Assembly (NCBI RefSeq): GCF_001854865.1
Contig: NZ_MDDW01000001.1
Location: 225,856 to 240,618 of the forward strand
Reading direction: 5' to 3'
Length of the DNA stretch: 14,763 bases
From: Rhizobium sp. LCM 4573
GTDB lineage: Bacteria > Pseudomonadota > Alphaproteobacteria > Rhizobiales > Rhizobiaceae
Shown here: positions 1 to 7,197 of the stretch, piece after piece
How positions within the stretch are numbered: position 1 is the stretch's first letter
Layout of the letters: each line of letters begins with the position of its first letter
Translations under genes and position numbers: made by a program
The notes under the pieces: model-generated
What the model saw: only the letters and a program-made list of their open reading frames with translations
Databases searched by the model: none
What the model was told of the DNA's origin: nothing

Positions 1-853
<853 letters not shown>

Positions 854-936
854 ACTAAACTGGAAGTTTTCCGGGACTATCATAACTTCTCGCTTTGCGA
901 CGACTCGGCTAGGTTGCCGGGAACATCGATCGCATC

Positions 937-943
937 GAGAGGG
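937..943 (+). promoter_or_regulatory. Ribosome binding site of the Kazal lipoprotein gene
   Basis: GAGAGGG ends seven bases before the ATG at 951. It supports that start, which also places a complete lipoprotein signal peptide at the N-terminus. No convincing -35/-10 pair was found between prs and this gene. Confidence 0.6.
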
Positions 944-950
944 AAATCTG

Positions 951-1466
951 ATGCTCACCGGTTTGTTGCAGCCGAAAAGGCTTGCCTTGGTACTTCTCCC
1001 CCTGCTGTCGGCCTGCACGGTCGATGGCGGCTACGGCCCGGGTCCGGGTCCTGGCTTTCCGCCGCCCGATAGACCGCGGCCCCGCCCACCGCAGATGTGC
1101 ACGATGGAATATGCGCCGGTCTGCGGCGAACGCGGCGGACGTCTTCAGACTTTCAGCAACGCCTGCCAGGCAAGAGCCAGCGGCTTCGACATCATCGGGC
1201 GGGGTGAGTGCCGCCCTTCCCGGCCGGATCGGCCAGGCAGGCCGGATCGACCGGAGCGTCCCGATTGGCCGGGCGGACCGGGAAGACCGGATAGACCCGA
1301 CAGGCCAGACAGACCTGATAGGCCGGAACGTCCGGGCGGCATGTGTACGCGCGAATATAACCCCGTCTGCGCAGAGCGCGGCCGCCAGCAGCAGACTTTC
1401 CCGAACGCCTGCGAAGCACGGAACAGCGGCTTCCGCATTATCGCTCCCGGCGAGTGCCGCAGATAA
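951..1466 (+). CDS. Predicted outer-membrane lipoprotein with two Kazal-type domains and an RPx-repeat linker
   Basis: The 171-residue product starts with a lipoprotein signal: basic residues, a Leu-rich core, then lipobox L19-S20-A21-C22. Residue +2 is Thr, not Asp, which favours export to the outer membrane. A Pro/Gly/Arg-rich stretch leads into two similar domains of about 38 residues, each with the PVC and NAC signatures of Kazal serine-protease inhibitors. The cysteines are C50, C58, C72, C87 and C132, C140, C154, C169. Each domain therefore has four cysteines instead of the classical six; by spacing these match C2, C3, C4 and C6. A linker of 14 tripeptides, mostly Arg-Pro-Asp, separates the domains. 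By family knowledge it may inhibit proteases at the cell surface; target and activity are unknown. The gene has its own strong terminator and is probably monocistronic. Confidence 0.85.
   Translation: MLTGLLQPKRLALVLLPLLSACTVDGGYGPGPGPGFPPPDRPRPRPPQMCTMEYAPVCGERGGRLQTFSNACQARASGFDIIGRGECRPSRPDRPGRPDRPERPDWPGGPGRPDRPDRPDRPDRPERPGGMCTREYNPVCAERGRQQQTFPNACEARNSGFRIIAPGECRR
1212..1337 (+). repeat. 14-unit 9-nt tandem repeat encoding Arg-Pro-x tripeptides
   Basis: Fourteen in-frame 9-base units lie between the two Kazal domains. Read as protein they are RPS, RPD, RPG, RPD, RPE, RPD, WPG, GPG, then RPD four times, RPE and RPG. The DNA units are degenerate, but the reading pattern is perfectly periodic. 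Six of the twelve arginine codons are AGA or AGG, which look uncommon in the surrounding genes. The units probably encode a stiff, extended, charged spacer, and copy number may vary between strains. Confidence 0.9.
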
Positions 1467-1496
1467 CCGGCAGCTTCATCACCGTTTTCATCGATC

Positions 1497-1528
1497 GCCT
1501 CCCCGTTACCCAACGGGGAGGCTTTTTT
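1497..1528 (+). terminator. Rho-independent terminator after the Kazal lipoprotein gene
   Basis: A perfect 11-bp stem (1497-1507 with 1512-1522), ACCC loop, is followed by six T residues at 1523-1528. It lies about 30 bases after the stop codon and separates the lipoprotein gene from the chemoreceptor gene. Confidence 0.93.
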
Positions 1529-1616
1529 GTTCGCGCTTCGCGCGCCGCCATTTCGCCTACATTAACCGCGCTGCAATCTATTCCTGACAAGGATTCCGAG
1601 GAACTGTCACTTTTCT

Positions 1617-1622
1617 GGGGGA
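1617..1622 (+). promoter_or_regulatory. Ribosome binding site of the chemoreceptor gene
   Basis: GGGGGA lies about nine bases before the ATG at 1632 and supports this start, which places a basic segment and then the first membrane helix at the N-terminus. No clear promoter was identified in the 103 bases after the preceding terminator. Confidence 0.6.
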
Positions 1623-1631
1623 AATACTGTC

Positions 1632-3911
1632 ATGGCCAAATCCGTGTCCGCGCGCGGACCGAAATCCTTGTCCATCAAGGCCAAGTTCGCCGGCCTCGTC
1701 GTCGGCGCAACGCTCGTTTCATGCCTTTCGGTGGGGCTTCTGAGCTATCAGGTCGGCAAGAGCGGCCTGATCGAGGCCAGCAAGCTGCGCCTCGAGGCGA
1801 TCGCCGGCAATCAGTCCAAGGAACTGGACGACTATCAGCAGCGGATTGACCAATCGCTTGCCGATCTCGCCCAGAACACGGCGATCGGCCAGGCGGTCGA
1901 GACGATGACCAATATCATCCCCTCCGAAATGGCCACCATCAAGGCGGAATATCAGAAGCCCGAGATGAGCACGGCCGATCGCGTCGGCTTCGATGGCGCG
2001 AACCTCAAACTGCTCTACGCGATCCACCATGCCGGCATCCACGGGATCATTGCCAATGCCTGGAAGAATGCCAAGGTCAGCGAAATCTATATCGTCAATA
2101 ACGACGGCGTGGTCGTCTACACCGTGACCAAGGGCGCCGAATTCCTGACAAACGTCGCGGACAATCCGCAGCTCAAGGATATCGCCGCCCGCATCGCCGC
2201 CGGCAACGAGACCGAAATCCAGGTTACCGACTTTGCGCCCTATGAAGCAGATGGTGGAAAGGCTTCCGCGATGATCGGCCGGCAACTCGCCGTCGCCTCC
2301 TGGGGCAAGGTCGTCAACAAGGGCGCCGTCGTGGTCCGTGTTTCTGCCGATGCTCTGGCGAGTGCGGTCACGCCGGATGATCTCGGCAGGTCTGTGGACG
2401 AAACCATGCTGGTGGACGCGAAGGGCGCGCTCAGGACCGGAGCCTTTGCCTCCGGCGGTGCGCAGACGGTTCCGGCCGAGATCGCAAGTGCCGCGGCAAG
2501 CGATGTCGCCGGCTCCACATTCGCGAAATCCGGCGACGAACGCCTCTTCTTCGCTCATATGCCGGTGACCCTCTTCGGCCAGAAGCATATGCTGGCCGTC
2601 GGCCAGGCCGAATCTAAGGTCGTGGCCTCCGCCAACCAGCTCGCCTACTATGCGATCCTCGCCACGCTCGCCGTCCTCGCCGTCATGGGTGTCGCCGGTA
2701 TCTTCATCGCCGCGCGCCTGACCAAGCCGCTCACTCACCTCGCACAGCTGATGAACCGTCTGAACGAAGGCGACAAGGCTATCGTCATCGATGCCGTCGC
2801 ACGCGGCGACGAGGTCGGCACCATGGCCCGCGCGCTCGAATCCTTCCGCCAGGGTGCCCTTGAAAAGGAACGCATCGAGGAGGAAGCGGCTCGCCGCAGC
2901 GACGAACTGGAAGAAGAACGCCAGAGCCGGGAATTGGAGAAGGCGGCAAGTGCCCGTGAGATCGAGGAAGCGGTCTCCGCCCTCGGCACGGCTCTCGCCG
3001 CGCTTGCCCGCGGCCATCTCGACCAGCGCATCACCAAGACCTTCGCCCCGGCGCTCGATCACCTGCGGCATGACTTCAACAATTCGGTGGCCGGCCTCGA
3101 AAGCACGATCGCGGCGATCGGCGGCAGCGTCAACACGATCAGCTCCGGTTCCGGCGAACTGCGCAGCGCCTCCGACGATCTTTCCCGCCGCACCGAGAGG
3201 CAGGCGGCAACCCTTGAGGAAGCAGCCGCCGCGCTGAGCGAAATGACCGGCGCGGTCAACGGCGCGCTCAACCGCTGCGAAACGGCGGTGGACGTCGCCG
3301 CCGAAACGCTTAAAGGCGCGCATACCTCCACGGATGTCGTTCGCAGCGCCATCCAGGCCATGGAGCGTATCGAAAGCTCGTCGTCGAAGATCCGCCAGAT
3401 CATCGACGTCATCGACCAGATCGCCTTCCAGACCAACCTGCTGGCGCTCAATGCGGGCGTCGAGGCGGCCCGCGCGGGCGAAGCCGGCAAGGGTTTTGCG
3501 GTCGTCGCCCAGGAGGTTCGTGAACTCGCCCAGAAGTCGGCGGTCGCCGCCCGCGATATCGGCCAGCTCATCAATGCCTCGGCCACCGACGTCGAAAATG
3601 GCGTAACCCTCGTCCTGAAGACCGGCGAAAGCCTGGAGCTCATCCAGGGCAATATCCAGTCCATCAACGAGCATATCGGCGCGATCGTCGCCTCCTCGCG
3701 GGAACAGTCTTCCCGCCTGGCCGAGATCAATTCCGCGGTCAGCGGGCTCGATCAGGTCACGCAGCAGAATGCCGCCATGGTGGAGGAAACCTCCGCTTCC
3801 GCCCATTCGCTGTCTCGCGAAGCAGAGCTTCTGAGCCAGCAGATCAGCCACTTCTCTGTCGGCGAAGCCGTGGAAGCTCCGGTCCAGTCAGGCCGGCGCT
3901 ACGCTGCCTGA
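1632..3911 (+). CDS. Methyl-accepting chemotaxis protein with Cache-like periplasmic sensor
   Basis: This 759-residue transmembrane receptor would signal to CheA/CheW. Order of parts: short basic N-terminus; TM1 about 19-39; periplasmic sensor about 40-335; TM2 about 337-361; HAMP about 362-413; a Glu/Arg-rich coiled coil; a second HAMP-like segment about 444-500; then the signalling domain. The sensor holds [16 protein letters not shown] and [10 protein letters not shown], suggesting a double-Cache fold that binds a small molecule; I cannot name the ligand. The receptor hairpin tip is fully conserved ([20 protein letters not shown] and [18 protein letters not shown], about 591-640). A candidate methylation helix ([20 protein letters not shown]) lies before it. 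The C-terminus, SGRRYAA, lacks the NWETF-like pentapeptide that tethers CheR/CheB in some receptors. No che genes are nearby, so it is an orphan receptor. Confidence 0.95.
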   Translation: MAKSVSARGPKSLSIKAKFAGLVVGATLVSCLSVGLLSYQVGKSGLIEASKLRLEAIAGNQSKELDDYQQRIDQSLADLAQNTAIGQAVETMTNIIPSEMATIKAEYQKPEMSTADRVGFDGANLKLLYAIHHAGIHGIIANAWKNAKVSEIYIVNNDGVVVYTVTKGAEFLTNVADNPQLKDIAARIAAGNETEIQVTDFAPYEADGGKASAMIGRQLAVASWGKVVNKGAVVVRVSADALASAVTPDDLGRSVDETMLVDAKGALRTGAFASGGAQTVPAEIASAAASDVAGSTFAKSGDERLFFAHMPVTLFGQKHMLAVGQAESKVVASANQLAYYAILATLAVLAVMGVAGIFIAARLTKPLTHLAQLMNRLNEGDKAIVIDAVARGDEVGTMARALESFRQGALEKERIEEEAARRSDELEEERQSRELEKAASAREIEEAVSALGTALAALARGHLDQRITKTFAPALDHLRHDFNNSVAGLESTIAAIGGSVNTISSGSGELRSASDDLSRRTERQAATLEEAAAALSEMTGAVNGALNRCETAVDVAAETLKGAHTSTDVVRSAIQAMERIESSSSKIRQIIDVIDQIAFQTNLLALNAGVEAARAGEAGKGFAVVAQEVRELAQKSAVAARDIGQLINASATDVENGVTLVLKTGESLELIQGNIQSINEHIGAIVASSREQSSRLAEINSAVSGLDQVTQQNAAMVEETSASAHSLSREAELLSQQISHFSVGEAVEAPVQSGRRYAA

Positions 3912-3942
3912 CGGGGCGCCTGCATCCCGCACAGAAGACACA

Positions 3943-3987
3943 AAAAAGCAAGGCGCCGGAGATCATCTCTCCGGCGCCTTGCTTTTT
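3943..3987. terminator. Bidirectional terminator between the convergent MCP and MHYT-GGDEF-EAL genes
   Basis: A perfect 20-bp inverted repeat (3943-3962 with 3968-3987) encloses a 5-base TCATC loop. The outer ends are A5 on the left and T5 on the right, so either strand gives a GC-rich hairpin followed by a U tract. It lies 31 bases after the chemoreceptor stop and 15 bases beyond the stop of the leftward c-di-GMP gene, so it probably serves both. Confidence 0.93.
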
Positions 3988-4002
3988 GAACCCAGTTTTC
4001 TC

Positions 4003-6078
4003 TTAGGCCACCCGCACCAGCGGGCCCATGGCGCTCTCGGCTTCGATCTTCGTCTCCGCCTTGCCGTTGACGATAGCCTCTATACCTTCCCGGGGTCCGG
4101 GCCTGCCGAACAGGTAACCCTGCACCTGACCGCATCCCTCGCTCCGGAGGAAACGTATGTGCTCGTCGGTTTCGACGCCCTCCGCCAGAACCGGAATGTT
4201 CAGGCTGCCGGCAAGAATGAGAGTGGAGCGCACAATGGCAGCTGATTGCGGGTTGCTCGCGACGCCTTCGATGAAGGCCCGGTCGATCTTGATCTTGTCG
4301 AACGGAAAGGACATCAACGTCGAAAGCGAGGAATAACCGGTTCCGTAATCGTCCATGGCTATCTTCACGCCCAAGCCCTTCAATTGCCCGATGATCTGCA
4401 AGGCATGCTGCTGGTCCGTGATGATGCCGGTTTCGGTGATTTCCAGTTCCAGCCGTTCGGCGGCAAGGCCCGTTTCCTGGAGGATGTCCAGCACCCGCCG
4501 CGGCAACATCGGATCGGCAAGCTGCTGGGCGGCGACGTTGACGGCGATGCCGAGCGGGTTCTTCCAGGTCGCGGCCTCCTCGCAAGCCTTGCGCAGAACC
4601 CATTCGCCAAGCTCCACGATGAAGCCGGTGCGCTCGGCGATCGGGATGAACTCCGATGGAGCAACAAGTCCCCGCACCGGATGGTTCCAGCGCAGCAGGA
4701 CCTCGAACCCTATCACCTCGCCGGTAAGCGTATCGTTCTGCCTTTGATAAAAGAGCTGAAACTCCCGCCGCCGCAGGCCGACCCGCATGTCCATCGCCAG
4801 GGCATTGCGTTCGCGCGCCGCCTGATCCATCGAGGAGTCGTAGAAGCAGACCATGTTCGTGCCGGAAAGCTTCGAACGATACATCGCGACATCCGCCTGC
4901 GCTACGAGGTCATCCACCGTCCGGGCATCGCCGGGATAGATGGAAACACCGATACTCGCCCCGACCGAAAGGGTATTGCCGTTCCATTCGATCGGCTTGC
5001 AGATTTCTTCGAGCATGCGCGCGGCAAGGGCCGAGGCATCGGCTCGCTTGTAATAGTTGCGGGTCAGCGCGATGAACTCGTCGCCGCCGACGCGGGCAAG
5101 GAACTCGCCTTCCCCGATGACCGCTCCCAGCCTCGATCCGATGGCGCGCAGCACCGCATCGCCGGCCGCGTGTCCATGCACGTCGTTGATTTCCTTGAAA
5201 CGGTCGAGATCGAAGGAAAGGATCGCCACCCGGCCGTCGATTTCCGGCCGCTTCGCGATGATGTCGAGCTCCTCGTTGAAAGCGGCCCGGTTCGGCAATC
5301 CCGTCAGCGGATCATGGAGCGAGAGATGCCTGTAGCGCTCCACGGCCGCCTGCGTGTTCCGCTCGTCGAGCAGGTAGGTCGCCGCGGCGAGCGTCAGAAG
5401 CACGAGCATCACGCCGAGCACTCCGAACCCCATGATCGCAGGCGAGAATAGCTCGAGCGGCATGATCTCGCCTGGATCGAGAACAGCCGTGACCGCGGCC
5501 ATGGCGGTGAAATGCGTCGACGCGATCCCCAGGATGAGAGCGACAATGCCGCTATGCACGCAATAGCGCGAAAACGGGCGAACCGTCCTGTTCGTCACCA
5601 GCGCGCCGAACAAGCCGGCAAGGAGAAGCGAGGCGACGACATAGTTCTGATCCCAGATCACCCTGCCCTGGATCTCGTAGGCCGCCATGCCCGTATAGTG
5701 CATGGCGGCGATGCCGAGCCCGAGTATGATGCCGCCGGCCTCGACGAGAAGGCTCCTGCCGGCATAGGCCGCGATCGTCAGGCCGATCGTCGTCGTCGCG
5801 ATCGCGATCACGAAGGACAGCATCGTCAGCGAGGGCTCGTATCCAGCCGGCTCGCCAGGCAGGTAGCCGAGCATGGCAAGGAAATGCGTGGTCCAGATCG
5901 CCGAGCCGCCGATGAACCCGCCCAGGAAGAGCCATATGGCCTTTTCGATCCCCTCGGCCCTGCGCGCCCTGGAAAAGAGACGCACACCGAGGATGGAACC
6001 TAGGGCGCAGATCATGACGGCGCCGCCGACATATCGGAGATCATGTTCGAAGGCTATGCAGGAAAGAATGCGGTACAT
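4003..6078 (-). CDS. MHYT-GGDEF-EAL membrane c-di-GMP turnover protein
   Basis: About 691 residues from the chosen ATG at 6078. The N-terminal 235 or so residues form an MHYT sensor of several membrane helices with three copies of the motif (THFLAM, MHYTGM, THFTAM). MHYT domains are proposed to bind a metal and sense a diatomic gas or redox state. Next come GGDEF (diguanylate cyclase; motif intact at 331-335) and EAL (phosphodiesterase). The EAL signature reads EVL at 459-461, but the other catalytic elements remain: AVNVAAQQ, EITETG, DDYGTGYSS, KIKID, EGVET. There is no RxxD inhibitory site before GGDEF, where GEGE stands instead. An upstream in-frame GTG at 6114 adds 12 residues but has no Shine-Dalgarno. 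The MYRILSCIAFEHD start fits the family, with GAGAG just upstream at rather tight spacing. Net direction (synthesis or breakdown) cannot be read from sequence. Confidence 0.94.
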   Translation of the reverse strand: MYRILSCIAFEHDLRYVGGAVMICALGSILGVRLFSRARRAEGIEKAIWLFLGGFIGGSAIWTTHFLAMLGYLPGEPAGYEPSLTMLSFVIAIATTTIGLTIAAYAGRSLLVEAGGIILGLGIAAMHYTGMAAYEIQGRVIWDQNYVVASLLLAGLFGALVTNRTVRPFSRYCVHSGIVALILGIASTHFTAMAAVTAVLDPGEIMPLELFSPAIMGFGVLGVMLVLLTLAAATYLLDERNTQAAVERYRHLSLHDPLTGLPNRAAFNEELDIIAKRPEIDGRVAILSFDLDRFKEINDVHGHAAGDAVLRAIGSRLGAVIGEGEFLARVGGDEFIALTRNYYKRADASALAARMLEEICKPIEWNGNTLSVGASIGVSIYPGDARTVDDLVAQADVAMYRSKLSGTNMVCFYDSSMDQAARERNALAMDMRVGLRRREFQLFYQRQNDTLTGEVIGFEVLLRWNHPVRGLVAPSEFIPIAERTGFIVELGEWVLRKACEEAATWKNPLGIAVNVAAQQLADPMLPRRVLDILQETGLAAERLELEITETGIITDQQHALQIIGQLKGLGVKIAMDDYGTGYSSLSTLMSFPFDKIKIDRAFIEGVASNPQSAAIVRSTLILAGSLNIPVLAEGVETDEHIRFLRSEGCGQVQGYLFGRPGPREGIEAIVNGKAETKIEAESAMGPLVRVA

Positions 6079-6198
6079 GGGCTCTCGGCAAGTAAAACTG
6101 ACAATAGAATTCACATTTAGACCGAAAGACTTTGGGAAGTGTTCGCAAGCATGGTAAACGGGTCCAAGAGCCTGCGGATGAAGGCTTGGCCATAGAGC

Positions 6199-6227
6199 TT
6201 GCTATCGAGACCTCATTATATTATAGC
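6199..6227 (+). promoter_or_regulatory. Candidate sigma-70 promoter of rplY
   Basis: TTGCTA at 6199-6204 and TATAGC at 6222-6227 are separated by 17 bases, in an AT-rich island (ATTATATTATAG) within GC-rich DNA. It would give a leader of about 115 bases before the rplY start. The -10 resembles the CATAGC proposed for ychF. This is inferred from sequence only. Confidence 0.5.
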
Positions 6228-6337
6228 GCGCGGGTCCGCGCAGACACCCTTGGAGGCAACGCGGATGGAGCGCATCGGATGATGTCCTCCGGTTCGACGA
6301 AGCGCTCTGCGCTTTGAAGAACTCTCCAAACAACCTC
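6228..6337 (+). promoter_or_regulatory. Possibly structured 5' leader of rplY
   Basis: After the proposed promoter the leader holds two small hairpins: GCGCG at 6228-6232 with CGCGC at 6237-6241, and AAGCGC at 6300-6305 with GCGCTT at 6309-6314. GGAGG at 6252-6256 could pair with CCTCC at 6286-6290. Such a leader could mediate autoregulation by the ribosomal protein, but I recognise no known RNA family and the pairing may be incidental. Confidence 0.25.
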
Positions 6338-6350
6338 GAAAGGACATGCC

Positions 6351-6959
6351 ATGAGCCAGGATACTTATGAGCTCAAGGCCGAGGCGCGCGAACGGGTAGG
6401 TAAGGGGTCCGCCCGTGAACTTCGCCGCAACGGTTTCATTCCCGCTGTCATCTATGGTGACAAGCAGGCCCCGCTCGCTATCGCACTCTCGACCAACGAA
6501 GTGACGAAGCGCATTCATGCCGGCGGTTTCATGACCACGATCGCCACCATCGACGTCGATGGCAAGAAGATCCAGGTTCTCCCGAAGGATTACCAGCTGG
6601 ATCCGGTCCGCGACTTCACGATGCACGTGGATTTCCTTCGCGTCTCCGGCAACACGCAGGTCACCGTCGAAGTACCGGTTCACTTCGTCAACGAAGAGAA
6701 GTCCGGCATCAAGATCGGCGGCGTTCTGAACATCGTCCGCCATACGGTCGAGTTCAACTGCCCGGCCGATGCCATCCCGGAATTCATCACCGTTGACCTC
6801 AGCGGCGCCAAGATCGGCGACAGCATTCACATTTCGGCTGTGAAGCTTCCCGCTGGCGTAAAGCCGGTCATCGCCGATCGCGACTTCACCATCGCCACGA
6901 TCGTCGCTCCGGCTGGCGGCGTACAGGAAGATGAAGAAGCACCTGCTTCGGAAGAATAA
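6351..6959 (+). CDS. rplY: 50S ribosomal protein L25 (general stress protein Ctc, TL5 type)
   Basis: The 202-residue protein binds 5S rRNA in the large ribosomal subunit. The N-terminal L25 domain is clear ([20 protein letters not shown], then [17 protein letters not shown]). A second beta-rich TL5/Ctc domain follows, with [11 protein letters not shown] and [13 protein letters not shown], and an acidic tail ([11 protein letters not shown]). It is thus the long Ctc form, not the short E. coli L25 of about 94 residues. GAAAGGA at 6338-6344 sets the ATG at 6351; the ATG at 6346 in another frame stops at once. Tandem stops TAATAA end the gene, and a strong terminator follows. In many bacteria this gene sits between prs and pth; here signalling genes separate it from both. 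Confidence 0.97.
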   Translation: MSQDTYELKAEARERVGKGSARELRRNGFIPAVIYGDKQAPLAIALSTNEVTKRIHAGGFMTTIATIDVDGKKIQVLPKDYQLDPVRDFTMHVDFLRVSGNTQVTVEVPVHFVNEEKSGIKIGGVLNIVRHTVEFNCPADAIPEFITVDLSGAKIGDSIHISAVKLPAGVKPVIADRDFTIATIVAPAGGVQEDEEAPASEE

Positions 6960-6986
6960 TAAACAAAGGCAATAACTTGCCTCATG

Positions 6987-7014
6987 AACCCGCCTCCCGC
7001 GAGGCGGGTTTTTT
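6987..7014 (+). terminator. Rho-independent terminator after rplY
   Basis: A perfect 10-bp stem AACCCGCCTC/GAGGCGGGTT (6987-6996 with 7001-7010), CCGC loop, is followed by further T residues, giving a six-T run at 7009-7014. It lies 27 bases after the first rplY stop and should separate rplY from the downstream c-di-GMP gene. Confidence 0.93.
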
Positions 7015-7197
7015 GTTGCCTAGCCCTCATTTATGCTGCTTTCCACACGCCGTTATTGCCCTTATTCTTCGCGATACCCGAAGCTTGCATATCGGCTTCA
7101 ATGAAGTTTAATGAATTGCAGGGAAATATGCGCGCTACTTAAGCATGTATCGCATTCGGCTGGGGGCCGGCATCATGAAGAGCCATGGAAAAAGGCG

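Noticed and set aside
854..950. Terminator for prs
   Set aside because: Only a tiny GGAA/TTCC inverted repeat is seen and no T tract follows; nothing here supports a terminator.
1212..1337. Tandem repeat considered as a CRISPR array
   Set aside because: The units are 9 bases, contiguous, in frame with a coding sequence and without spacers. It is a coding tripeptide repeat.
1562..1576. TTAA-N7-GCAA upstream of the chemoreceptor, and TTTACCAT-like bases on the minus strand upstream of the MHYT gene, as CtrA sites
   Set aside because: Both differ from the CtrA consensus (TTAA-N7-TTAA or TTAACCAT) and such near matches occur by chance.
1719..3851. Long minus-strand open frame (710 codons) opposite the chemoreceptor gene
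   Set aside because: The plus-strand frame encodes an unmistakable MCP with all domains. The opposite frame has low-complexity Gly/Asp/Arg-rich composition and no recognisable domain, as expected of a shadow in GC-rich DNA.
4246..5451. Plus-strand open frame (401 codons) opposite the MHYT-GGDEF-EAL gene
   Set aside because: The minus strand carries intact GGDEF and EAL domains through this interval. The plus-strand product has no family resemblance.
6079..6114. Upstream GTG start for the MHYT-GGDEF-EAL gene
   Set aside because: It adds 12 residues with no Shine-Dalgarno before it. The ATG at 6078 gives the MYR...EHD start typical of MHYT proteins.
7111..7197. Upstream ATG start for the HAMP-PAS-GGDEF-EAL gene
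   Set aside because: No ribosome site precedes it, and the 29 added residues are hydrophilic, placed before a normal N-terminal membrane helix. It cannot be fully excluded.
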